Origin: Gymnorhina tibicen
Lineage: Eukaryota > Chordata > Aves > Passeriformes > Artamidae
NCBI GenBank assembly: GCA_013399875.1
Contig: VXAZ01008136.1
Span: forward strand, 124,001 to 188,000
DNA length: 64,000 bases
Direction of reading: 5' to 3'
Shown: positions 24,101-33,195 of the stretch, piece after piece
How positions within the stretch are numbered: position 1 is the stretch's first letter
Layout of the letters: each line of letters starts with the position of its first letter
The notes under the pieces: generated by a model
Database searches by the model: none
The model's input: only the letters and a program-made list of their open reading frames with translations
Told to the model about the DNA's origin: nothing
Position numbers and translations under genes: made by a program

Positions 24101-26095
24101 AAAGTAACCTGTAATACAAAGTTATCTTTAATACAAGGTTTCTCGGGTGTTTGTCCTCATTGTGCTACTAAATCTATTGCTTGTTCTTCAAACACAGGGT
24201 TTTTTTTCCTATTTTGAAAGATGAACCTGATGCTTAATAAAAGCCTAAATGAAAACACAAGTGCGTTTTCAAGAGAACAAGGAAACATCAGTCATCTGTA
24301 TTTTAGTTAGTTCCATTTAGTTATGGCCAAATCTTCAGGCATTAATACAAGGAGAAGAGACACAGATGGAAAGCAGAACAAAACAGAAATATAGTTCTTA
24401 CTTATTGTCAGGGGAAGCCTCATATTGGAAAGTGCAAGCATCCAGGTTAACAGTTCTGAAAGGATAACTTTTCTTTTAAAAAACTATCTAATATGCTGTC
24501 TCCCTTTCAACAAAAAGCTTGATGATATTTTTATCAGATAGAGTATTATTTTTCTGACTACAGATACTTTGCTTTCAGCATGTAATCAGTAAGAAAGAGA
24601 AAGTTTGAAATAAGATGCAATATCTGTTAATAGACCACTGATTGAGCCTTACAGCCTTGATCCTCTTCTTCTCATTAGATCAGAAGTCTGAAAAGCTCTG
24701 GGAAGATCTGTAGACTGTATCTAAGCAGACTGCACAAGTTAATTAAGAAAAAACAAGCTTATTGTCAATAGGCTTGTATTTGATACTGGTGGGTCCATCT
24801 CTTCACTGGAAAATATTAGAATCTGCAAATCAAAAAAACAAGGTTGAAACCTATGCCTCTAGACACACCAGGACTATAGACATGCTACTGGCAAAGGCAT
24901 AGTTAGTAAAAAAATAAGGAGGACATGAGTGTGAAACTAAAGCTATTGTTGCATGTTTAGTTTTGAATACATAAACATACACAGTAACAGCAAAGCTGTT
25001 GACTAAACATATTTTCTATTTGATAAGATGCTAAGTTTTCCTTTCATAAAATTCTTTGCATTTAACTCTGAACTTGCTGAACAAAAAAACCAGTTGGATT
25101 GAAATTCACAGAAATGGATTTCAGCCAAGCATTTAAAGAAGTGCTTGAATCCCACGAGATTTTACAGGATTAGATGCTTTACTGCCTAGAGATGCCTTCC
25201 TCAACATATATTTCTTCTGAAGGAAAGAAGGTTATATATTAAAAGATATGGGAAAATTCGCCATATATTTTGTTAGAAGTTATCAGTGTCAAGTGGAACA
25301 TAATTTCCAATAGCTTTGTTTCTAATTAAATATCAGTGAGGACCAAAAGGAAAACAAGATATGAGTCCATCTGCAAAGCCATAGTGCTAAAAAAGGTGAA
25401 GTCCGAGACTGACCTGAGGAAATAATTAGTGGAGCAGAAGAACATGATATGTGTATCTTACCGTTAAAATAAATATAGCTAATAAGGAGAATTTCAGTGA
25501 GTGGATCAAGGTTATTTATGAGGTCCTTGATTTTCCCATTGGTTCTTCTTGCCACATATTCATTGATCTTTAGCTGGGCTTGATCAGCGTTCTTGAAGTT
25601 CATAGGATAAGCTTCTCCTTCATAGAAGTTTCTGAGATTACTTAAAAATTTTTCTTGTGGCTTCAGTCGATCAAGCACAAACAGAACATTTCCCATATTC
25701 AACTGTAACCCCCCATTCCTTCTGTTTACCATTTGCATGAGTTGACGATAACCTTCATGTATGTCATTTTCAGAAATCTCACGAGGGTTAAAGCTAAGAA
25801 CCCTAAGAATCTGTGTCAGGGTGTCTGATCTGGCACCCAGAGTCAGCATTGCAAAGGCAGTAGAGATGCTCAAAGGAGAGAAGAAAACATTCCCATTGTT
25901 TTCACGAGAAGAAATCTCTTTGTAGAAACAACATGCAAATCGACAAACACTGTTCTTTACACTCTGCAATGGCATGTTTCGGTTTCCTTGTCCTCTTTGA
26001 TTCTGGTTTCTTACCCCTTGTGGATAAGGTTCATAGCAAAAACTGTTGGAATGGAATCCAACAAGTAAAAGGCACAGGAAAAGCAACATCTTCAT
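14940..26095 (-). CDS. SERPINA1: Gene R: alpha-1-antitrypsin-like serpin, complete coding gene of four exons
   Basis: Coding exons on the minus strand are 26095-25462, 19269-18999, 16446-16299 and 15128-14940 (634, 271, 148 and 189 bases). They join in frame into 413 residues plus stop, close to human antitrypsin (418). From memory of human SERPINA1, the 271- and 148-base exons and the intron phases (1, 2, 0) match. Serpin hallmarks run in order: signal peptide (1-20), [14 protein letters not shown] (71-84), the EWEKPFDP breach segment with Trp214, ADLSGIT, hinge GTEAAAATG, Met378-Ser379 at P1-P1', FNRPF and FMGKIVNP. An inhibitory, secreted, elastase-type serpin is inferred. There is no Asn-X-Ser/Thr sequon, unlike human antitrypsin. 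The symbol is given for family and P1 residue; one-to-one orthology is untested. Confidence 0.88.
15129..16298 (-). other. Gene R intron between coding exons 3 and 4
   Basis: A 1170-base intron with donor GTAAGT at 16298 and acceptor CAG at 15129. No repeat family or other gene recognised inside. Confidence 0.85.
16299..16446 (-). CDS. SERPINA1: Gene R coding exon 3
   Basis: The exon is 148 bases. Acceptor TTCTGGCAG (AG at 16448-16447) enters in phase 2, and the donor CAG|GTAAGT (GT at 16298-16297) leaves in phase 0. It encodes residues 302-351, with the typical serpin segment [18 protein letters not shown], then MGI and the conserved ADLSGIT. The joined reading frame is open, with no frameshift. 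The 148-base length is that of the matching human SERPINA1 exon as I remember it. Confidence 0.93.
16447..18998 (-). other. Gene R intron between coding exons 2 and 3
   Basis: A 2552-base intron. It contains a small TTTG microsatellite and T run at about 18118-18156. No other gene or clear mobile element seen. Confidence 0.85.
18118..18156. repeat. T-rich simple repeat with TTTG units
   Basis: A T run is followed by about four TTTG copies, GGGG and another T run, inside a gene R intron. Low-complexity DNA, likely length-variable. Confidence 0.8.
18999..19269 (-). CDS. SERPINA1: Gene R coding exon 2
   Basis: The exon is 271 bases, entered in phase 1 after TATATTTCAAG (AG at 19271-19270) and left in phase 2 at AAAAG|GTAAAA (GT at 18998-18997). 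It encodes residues 212-301: [12 protein letters not shown] (breach Trp214), FFVDG, VEVPMM, then [22 protein letters not shown] and [10 protein letters not shown]. Where many family members have a GKW sequence, this protein reads NAEW across the junction. The only cysteine is Cys289. Confidence 0.93.
20179..20210. repeat. Inverted repeat, 12-base arms, 8-base loop
   Basis: GTTTCATGGTTT (20179-20190) pairs perfectly with AAACCATGAAAC (20199-20210). Just upstream, AGCAGTGATGCTAA occurs twice (about 20140-20153 and 20165-20178). It could fold as a hairpin in the intron. No function is known to me. Confidence 0.85.
20645..20768 (+). mobile_element. Older CR1 LINE (copy A), 5' segment
   Basis: Reads CR1 ORF2 as [14 protein letters not shown] and GPQESWFVI, then breaks at about 20768. 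The reading continues in register at 21488 (TTCAAGGATGAC). A younger CR1 fragment lies in between. The 5' end is truncated and its boundary approximate. Confidence 0.8.
20769..21487 (+). mobile_element. CR1 LINE (copy B) inserted within copy A
   Basis: About 719 bases of the 3' part of a CR1. It reads GAEWLGSG-, [45 protein letters not shown] and [25 protein letters not shown], broken by frameshifts. It ends in the CR1 3' terminus (ttttccaaccttctatcattctatt). It closely resembles the copy at 10600-12027. The flanks join into one continuous CR1 reading frame when it is removed. Confidence 0.85.
21488..23465 (+). mobile_element. Older CR1 LINE (copy A), 3' segment
   Basis: Continues ORF2 from [10 protein letters not shown] through [46 protein letters not shown], the reverse transcriptase core [10 protein letters not shown] and FASDTKM, then [46 protein letters not shown] and the terminal ggaactagatgatg. 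Many stops and frameshifts make it inactive. The catalytic FADD box reads FASD (Ser codon 22570-22572). Confidence 0.88.
22613..22672 (+). repeat. 20-base tandem repeat, three units, within CR1 copy A
   Basis: Three adjacent units (22613-22632, 22633-22652, 22653-22672) share the core GATGCCATCCAGAGGGA with a few changes. They lie in the part of ORF2 just after FADD that normally reads [11 protein letters not shown], so this is a local expansion. Confidence 0.85.
25462..26095 (-). CDS. SERPINA1: Gene R coding exon 1 (signal peptide and N-terminal serpin fold)
   Basis: ATG at 26095-26093 has A at -3. The exon encodes residues 1-211 plus one base and ends at GTAAGA (GT at 25461-25460), phase 1. 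A signal peptide spans about 1-20 ([14 protein letters not shown]). A polar, Gln/Asn/Arg-rich N-terminal tail (21-45) has no family resemblance. Helix A is unusual: [12 protein letters not shown] holds three cysteines (51, 55, 56). Conserved blocks are [16 protein letters not shown] (69-84), [20 protein letters not shown] (148-167), [17 protein letters not shown] (177-193) and ISYIYFN (205-211). Read past the donor, the frame stays open to 25322, but that tail is not serpin-like. Confidence 0.94.
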
Positions 26096-26107
26096 ATTTC
26101 TGTGATT
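26096..26107 (-). other. Gene R 5'UTR part of first coding exon and splice acceptor
   Basis: The minus strand reads TTTTTCTTTTATTACAG with AG at 26109-26108, a strong acceptor. Twelve untranslated bases precede the ATG. An untranslated exon must lie further upstream. Confidence 0.8.
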
Positions 26108-27957
26108 CTGTAATAAAAGAAAAATTACATTTGGCTTACAAGTCTTTTCACCCTGTGTTTAACAATACATCAATCCCTTCACTATACAGAGTTAGCTTAG
26201 CACTAGTGACTCTGAGATGTTTGAATCGAGGGAAATGAGCTTTCTATTTCAAGGAAGCAGACTCTGGAAAATTACTCAACCTACTGAAGAGGTTATGAAA
26301 TAATAAAAATTAAAGTCAAAGAGGGATGAGGTAATTCCAAAGACGCCCTCATTAAAGTTAAGCTACAGTTCATTTTAAACTGTTTTTTTTTCCCAATATT
26401 CTGTTTTCAATGTGGCTTTAAGTGATAAAAGAGTCAAAAGCACAGCTCTACAGAGCAGAAAGTAAGGGAGCTAGTCAAGGCTAATCAGTTAAATTTGGAA
26501 ATTTAACTGAAGAAAAATCAAAGCAGGAGAAAGGCACAATATTCCTCTTTTGTGAAAATTAAAACATAACATTTTTGAATGGGCTAAATGTAAACACATA
26601 TGCAGGCACCTAAGAGAAAGCAAATGCACTTATTAATGACAAAGTGATGAACATTTATGGTGATTCCATAAAGCTTGAACAATTGAGCACAACTAAAGGA
26701 AAAAAAACAACTTCCACAAAAATAACAAAAGAAAGAAATAGCAATTAGGATGTTATCAAGATCCTGGGAATACAGTGTTGCTTATTAAGAAAGGGAAAAT
26801 GAGTATATACATAGAGCAACAAAAGGAAATAAGTGTGCCTGCTGCATGCAAAGGATGTCCAGTCCAGTGACCAAATCAAATCACCTAAAAATAAAATAAA
26901 AAAAAAAAATTAAAAAAAAAAAAGAAGTGGAGAATCGCTAGAGCAATCACTGTCTTTATCATCGGAAAGATAGAAGAGGGTGATTTGGCAGAGAAGCCTG
27001 CAATGGTTGAAAGTGAAGATGAGTGAGTAAATTCTGGAGGAACAAAGATACTAAAAAATACAGATAGAACAGGAAAGCCTTTTCCAGAGCAGCACCTCTA
27101 GAAATTATTGCTGTATCACAATTGGTTCAATAACTTCTGTCAATAGAGAGTAGTAAAGATGTGGAATATCTGGAAATCCAAAACATGCTCCTGTGGTATG
27201 TGATCATTTTAGCTACAGAACCTTTTATAAAACAAAGTTCTCTCTAGGGCAAAAATATCTAAGGTTTTTGACTTGCACTAAGAAATGCAGACTCTGCCTT
27301 ATAAAAGCTCTGAATCCTTATAAGCTCCCACCATGATCCCACATTTCTGTTCTCCACTTTCCATCATCTTGCTTCTCTCAAACCCAATGAACTCAGAATG
27401 CTGATCTCTGCTTTAATAGTAGATGCTCTAAATATTCCTTAATTCACACTCTGAATATCATGCTCATAGAAATTCTACTATCACTAGGAAGGGCCTGAAC
27501 CCCATGACAAACCACTTTCAGACTGCACTTTCATATCTAGAACATATTTATATTTAAGCTCTGATTTGTTTGTGACTTGTCCCACCATCACTCTAATTCT
27601 TTTAGCCACAGTTTCTTCTTTTTTCAAACTCTGTAGATGCTTTAGAGAGCAATCCTTAAGTCCCCACTTCCATTTCATTTCACACCTTACATTTGTTATT
27701 ATCATCAATTTACTTAATTTAAAACACTTAGGAATGCAGTTTTCCTAAGGAGAGTTATGCCGTGTGAATATGGCAATCTCACAAAGGAGTTATATTTTCT
27801 ATTTTAAAAAAACCATCATAATTAAACAGTAAAAGAAGCTTTGAACCAAAACTTGAATATGAAAAGATAATTTCTCAATTGATAGTCCAAAAATTTTTGT
27901 CCTGAATATAGTTTTTGACAATTTTTCCACATTAAAAAACCCCAAAACATTACTTAC
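26108..27957 (-). other. Inferred intron 1 of gene R (5'UTR intron)
   Basis: 1850 bases between candidate donor GTAAGT at 27957 and the acceptor at 26108. It contains an A-rich low-complexity tract at about 26886-26924 and AT-rich unique DNA. No other gene seen. Confidence 0.5.
26886..26924. repeat. A-rich low-complexity tract
   Basis: A 39-base stretch of almost pure A with a few T, within the inferred 5'UTR intron of gene R. Confidence 0.85.
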
Positions 27958-27991
27958 AGTGAATTCAAAAGGGTCCTGTTGTATTCACCAG
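27958..27991 (-). other. Candidate untranslated exon 1 of gene R
   Basis: It ends at a perfect GTAAGT donor (GT at 27957-27956). The region from here to the TATA-like box aligns by eye with 2793-2851 of gene L: AGCAGCATAAACAAC against AGCAGTATAAGTAAC, GTGAATACAAC against CTGAATGCAAC, then GTAAGTA in both. The 5' end is set only by TATA spacing. Confidence 0.5.
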
Positions 27992-28014
27992 GTCTGCACG
28001 GGTCCTTGCTCAGT

Positions 28015-28022
28015 TGTTTATG
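28015..28022 (-). promoter_or_regulatory. Candidate TATA-like box of gene R
   Basis: Minus strand CATAAACA sits where gene L has TATAAGTA, in a shared context. The HNF1-like site seen in gene L keeps only its TAAC half here (CCTAAC, about 35 bases upstream). It is assigned by alignment with gene L. Confidence 0.42.
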
Positions 28023-28904
28023 CTGCTGAACACAAAGCAGGGTATCCTCTAGTAAAGGTTAGGATCATCTAAGGGCTGTGACTCACACATTATAATTTCA
28101 GAGATTAGTATGATGTCGAAACTAGTTTTACTGGACACTTAACTTTACTGAATATGTTTCACACGTGACTTCTTATTATTCAGGACTATCTGATCACTCT
28201 GGTTAGATTCAAGCCCATTTTCCTCAAACTGAACCTACTGTTTCTTAATATCAAACACTCATATACATCTCAGTTGCCTGAATCTAGTATTTTATGAACA
28301 AGTCACCAGAAGCAGTAACTACAGAGAAATATTTTGAATTTAATTGGCATAATTTCCAGAATTTCCAATAGCACTGCTGCCACTAAGGCAGGAGGATAAG
28401 GCTTGATGCACAATCTGAATTATTGTGATCTAGCCTGCGTTGTCCCCTGCATATCCATGGCAGGGATTGATTGTCTCCAGGTGAAGCCAGTGATGATTCT
28501 AATAGGTGCAGGGCTTAAAACACTGTTGTGCCATAGTAGCAAATGCTGTCATATGTGTACCTGGCTATCCACTCCCAGGCAGGGAATCCACTGGCAGCAA
28601 GAGCTGTGATATTGACTCCTGGGCCACTTGTTATGGCCCTGTGCCCAGAGAAGAAGAATGCAGCTGGGATGCCATTGAATGCAGGTGATCCCAGTTACAA
28701 GCATGGCCTGGGGACAGGGGGTGGAAACCTAGGAACATGGGTGTTAAATAGAGCAAGTCTTTAGATCAGCTTACTATCTTATGATCTGGGATGTGGGGAG
28801 CAATCCCCTCTGATCGTGTGCCAAGTTCAGCTGGGTCAGATCAGACAGCCTGCTATCCTGTGCTCAGCTTTTCTCCTGGGTGCAGAATGGCCAAAGCATC
28901 GTAG
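28023..28904. other. Upstream flank of gene R promoter
   Basis: Unique sequence with no recognised gene. Short ORFs on the plus strand (28403-28764) overlap in several frames and show no family resemblance. It may hold distal promoter sequence. Confidence 0.5.
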
Positions 28905-29475
28905 AAGGGAACTCTGGGGACCACACAGTTCAAACCCTTGCTCAAACCAGGTTGTATACGCTGAGTTTCTCAGGATGGTGTCCTGCTGGGTTTTGACTCC
29001 CTCAACAATGGAGACTCCACAAGCTTTCTGGGCAATCTCTCTATTACAGTGTTTGACAACACTGACATTGCAACAGGTTTTCTCTACATTTAAATGGAAC
29101 TTCTTGTATTTTAATTTGTGCTCATTGCCTCTTGTCTTGTCACTAGATGCCACTGAGCAGAGGCTATCTGTCTTTACTAGTCTCATCAAAAATTAGGTGG
29201 TTTTATACGTTGTTGAAACCTACACACATCTTTTTTTCTCTGTGCTAAAAATTTCTCTTAGCCTCTCCTCGTATGTAAGATGCTGCAATTCTTCAATGAC
29301 AATTCTGTCGCTTTAATGGAATCATTCCGGTATGTCCATGCCCTCCTTGCACTGTGGAGCCCAACAGTGGTTGCAGCTCTCCAGATGTGTATAGCAGGGA
29401 TGAGTAGAGAGAAAGGATTACTTGCAGTGACCTGCTGGCAATACTCTTCTTAATGCAGCTCAAGTACGTGAAATT
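28905..29475 (-). mobile_element. Old CR1 LINE 3' fragment
   Basis: On the minus strand the frame reads SDKTRGNEHKLKYKKFHLNVEKT, CR1 ORF2 C-terminus. On the plus strand the same DNA reads as inverted CR1 3' sequence (gatggagactcc-like and attgcctcttgtc blocks). It stops where the next CR1 begins. Highly diverged; ends approximate. Confidence 0.8.
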
Positions 29476-29480
29476 ACATA

Positions 29481-30435
29481 CTCATAGACTAATGGAATGG
29501 TTTGAGTTGGAAGGGGCCTCAAAGATCATCTAGTTCCAACCGCCCTGCCAGGGACACCTTCCAGTAGACCAGACAGGTCAAAGCCCAGTCCAATTTCACC
29601 TTGAACACTTCCAGGGATGGGGCACCCACAGCTTCTGTGGGCAACCTGTTTCAACATCTGGCCACTCTCATAGTGAAGAATTTCTTCCTTATATCTGATC
29701 TAAATCTTCTCTCTTTCTATTTAAAGCCTTGTCCTATCACTACAAGTCTTTGTAAAAAGCCCTGCTGCAGTTCTCCTCTAGGGTCCTTTTAGGTATTAGA
29801 AGGCCACAATAAGGTCACCATGGAGCCATCTCCAGGCTGAACAACCCCAACTCTTCCAGCCTGTCTTCGCAGGAGAGATGCCCCTGTCCTCTGATGATCT
29901 TTGTGGGCAAGTTCTCTTCTGGACAGATCCACATCCTTCTTATGCTGGGGACCCCAGAGGTGGATGCAGCACTCCAGGTGGAGTGGGATCTCACCAGAGC
30001 AGAGCAGAGGGGCAGAATCCCCTCCCTCGCCCTGCTGACCACACTGCTTTGAATGCAGCCCAAGGCACAGTTGCCCTTCTGGGCTCCTAGTGCATATTGC
30101 CAGGTCATGTCCAGGCTCTCACCCACCAGCACCCCGAAGTCCTTCTCAGGAGGGCTGCTCTAGATCTATTCATCCCCCAGCCTGTGTTGATACTGGGGGT
30201 TGCCCTGACCTGGGTGCAGCACCTTGAACTTGGTCTTGTTAAACCTCACGAGGTTCCCATGGGCCCATTGCTCGAGCTTATCCAGGTCCCTTTGGGTGGC
30301 ATCCATCCTTCAGGCGTGGCAACTGCACCATTCAGCTTGGTGGTGTTGTCTGCATTTCTTGCAAGAGCTTGCTGATGGCTCCTGGTCAACTTGGTGTCTA
30401 CCAGGAGCCTCTGATCCCCATGCACAGCATCTCAC
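29481..30435 (-). mobile_element. CR1 LINE, 5'-truncated, minus strand
   Basis: The 3' terminus (inverted catagactaatggaatggtt) is at about 29481. ORF2 on the minus strand reads [77 protein letters not shown] and DRLEELGLFSLE, with frameshifts. It begins after the FADD region, so it lacks the catalytic core. It abuts the older CR1 on its left. Confidence 0.88.
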
Positions 30436-32914
30436 TTTCTAAAACTAGGATAATACTTTCTCTCATTTTCCCTTCAAAATGCAGCCATTTCCAGGAAGGG
30501 ATCAACGCTTACTACACACAAATAGAGTGCTGATCTCAGTGCTGTTCCTAAGGACAATTGAAATACTAACCACAACAATAACTCAGCAATATTTTCTGTG
30601 AGGCAAAATACAAACAGTGAAAGTTGTTGATGATTACGACCTATCAAGCGGCTCAACAGATTGCAAAAAACCTCTCTTTAAAAAGTTGCTTATGAGGTAA
30701 AACTTGAGAAATAGGCGGCTTTGTGGCAGGATACTGGACTCACACGTAGTGTGTTCTTCACACACACCACTCACCTGAAGGAGTACTTGAGATACTATTT
30801 TCACTGCATCTTGTATAAATAAGAGCCAAGAATCTTGCTTAGAGCTGGCTTTTAATAATGGGCTGCAGTTTTCATGGCAATATAAAAACTGATTTCTGAT
30901 GAAGGAAGGAAGCCTAATTAAATACAGACGCCATGTTAATGACAAGGTGACGGATGAATGACTAAGATAGATTTGAACACACCTAGGCCACACCTCAGGA
31001 CACTTGCAGGAGAAAGCCTGCTGCTGCACATGGGAAAGCTGCCCTGTGATTGGAAAGAAAGCAGAAAAAATCAGTACAGTTTCAATTTCCATGAATAATG
31101 TGAATCTCTGGACCCTAATACTAAAGAAAGACCGAATTTTTCTTTCATATGTTTCCAGTGTCAAGCCATGACAGGAAGGAAGGTAAATGAAAGGGTAACA
31201 GGTCTAGACCCAACTGTATAATACCTGCATTTGATGAAAAATCTTCAACAACCATAAACAAGGATTCATATCGTAATTATAAGCAGAATATTGATTTACA
31301 AAGAGTGTAGCCATTTTGTTGAGTTTTGAAGATTGGATTATTTCTATGTTGCATATGTTGAAGATATGATATGGATAGTGAACAGGGAATTTCCTCACTT
31401 ACACTGGGGACTTTTCTAAAGGTTCCACAGCTCGTACACTGCTAGCACTGAACTGTTCATAGGTACTTAGGCCCCTGCTGGCAAAATTTAATGTAAATAC
31501 ATCTACTTTGGGCCAAGAAGTTGAAAGAGGTTTGTTTATGCAAGGTTCCTCTCTCTGCTATATATAGTAACCACTGATGTCAAGAGCAGGGTGTTCTACT
31601 GCATAAACAAGGCCTCAAAGACTCTCCTTAGCCTGTGCTAAACCACAGATACCAGGTGTGTATATACCTTCAAAGAGATGGAGGAATTTCCTAATTTGTT
31701 GTCTCATTGAAACTAAAGCACTTCCTCATAACCATAATTAAAAAGGGAGGCAACAGGGATTGGAAAACAAATTTATATTAAGTTGTTCTTTTCTGAACCA
31801 GCAATACTTTCTCCTGAAAACATAATAGGTGAGAGTGTGCGGCCTATGTAAACTGTAAGGTGTGATCAATCTGATTTAGGGCATCTTTTTCCTTACAATA
31901 ATGTAAATATGACCTTTATAAACAGTTCGGGTCTTGAGGGATCTCAAAAATTATTGCTTATTAAGTAGAGCACTGTTAGAGATGACCTACAGAGATAGTA
32001 AGCACTGCAAGGCATCTCCGTTTAGTTATGGAACTTTTCACAATTCTTTTAGTTCCAGGATTTCCTACCTGCTATTACACTGCACAACAAGCAGGTTGAA
32101 GAATTCACCAAACTATCAAAGTTTGGGATAGCTTGAAGTTGGCTGGCATGTCCACAATTTCTGTTCCCACAACTATCTGAAGCATTCCTCCACCTGAGAG
32201 CCTCACCCTGACAGCATTTGTTTGGGCAAGATTCTCACAGGCCCGCAGTATTTGAGTTCAACAGAATGGATTTGCTTATTTTAAGCTCCCTTTAAAAGAA
32301 ATTATGAGGAAACATGAACCCAAATAATTGACAAGTTCCACCCCCAACCCTCAAAAGGCTGAAGTGTTCTCTTCCTTCAATGTCTTTCTTTTTTCCCCTA
32401 AATCTTTCTCAATCTCTCAATCCTCTCTTTCATCACTCAATGAAAGAGAGAATATGTTGTCCCCAGAATCCTGGTCAATGATTCCCTAACTTCCAGTCTT
32501 TTCCTTCTCCTTAGGCAGCAGATTAAAAGTCACATTTTGCCTACACTGACTCTTCAGAGACCTGTGCTATACACAAACAAACAAACACACTTTACTCTTC
32601 AACATTTCCTGGATACACTTAGTGATACCCCACCTACTACTGGAAATGCATGGCTGTATGTAAATACAGGCAACACTCTTGTAACGCCACTACAAGCTTT
32701 TCTTGAATTAGGTCACTATTTGAAAACCCAGCAGTCGTTTGTCAGAAAACAAAGTACTTTATTTCAGGAATAGGGCTGAAGTGGCTGTGGCTTGGCAGCT
32801 CTTCTCCCTCCTGCTCAGCTCCCCACCTTTCTTTCCCTGGAGAGGACATAGGGAAGGATCCCACCCAACTTCTGTTGTCTCTTCTTCTGCAGAGGATTCA
32901 ACAGAGCCATACAG
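30436..32914. other. Intergenic, no gene recognised
   Basis: AT-rich unique DNA. It holds the longest open frame outside the serpin exons and CR1 copies (minus, 30634-31164, 176 codons), which resembles no family I know. A small hairpin lies at 32423-32450, and an ACAA/ACAC run near 32572-32588. Confidence 0.55.
32423..32450. repeat. Inverted repeat, 11-base arms, 6-base loop
   Basis: CTCTCTTTCAT (32423-32433) and ATGAAAGAGAG (32440-32450) are perfect reverse complements. Confidence 0.85.
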
Positions 32915-33195
32915 TATAGAATCATAGAGTCATGGGTTTGGGTTAGAAGAAATCTCAAAGATCATCTAGTTCCAACCCTCCTGCCATGGACAGGGACACC
33001 TTTCACTACACCAGATTGCTCAGAGCCCCACCCAACCTGGCCTTGAATATTTTCAGGGATGGGGCATCCACAGTTTCTCTGAGCAACGTGTTTCAGTTCC
33101 TCACCACCATCTCAGTAAAGAATTTCTTCCTAATATCTAATCTAAATCCACTCTCTTTTAGCTTGAATTGGTTTACTTATTGCTTCTCCTCAAAG
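32915..33195 (-). mobile_element. CR1 LINE 3' fragment, minus strand
   Basis: The plus strand shows the inverted CR1 3' end: tagaatcatagagtcatggg, then catctagttccaaccctcc, ttgaatattttcagggatgg and the aagaatttcttcctaatatc block. It fades after about 33190. Only the 3' UTR-like region and the last ORF2 codons are present. Confidence 0.88.

Larger units (their letters stand above)
19270..25461 (-). other. Gene R large intron between coding exons 1 and 2
   Basis: A 6192-base intron with donor GTAAGA at 25461 and acceptor at 19270. Nearly half is CR1 sequence (20645-23465). Parts 19270-20644 and 23466-25461 are AT-rich unique DNA without a recognised exon, with a perfect-arm hairpin at 20179-20210. 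Confidence 0.85.

Noticed and set aside
25322..25461. Open frame running past the first coding exon of gene R
   Set aside because: The serpin match stops exactly at a GTAAGA donor and continues in exon 2 in the right phase. The extra 46 codons are read-through into the intron.
27210..27310. TATAAAAGG-like and TATAAGG-like boxes on the minus strand
   Set aside because: They lie inside the inferred 5'UTR intron and have no matching donor exon or counterpart in gene L.
30775..30860. Alternative promoter and untranslated exon for gene R (TATA-like AT stretch, donor CAG|GTGAGT on minus strand)
   Set aside because: The 27958-28022 candidate aligns with the matching block of gene L, while this one has no counterpart. 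It lies beyond two CR1 copies from the first coding exon.
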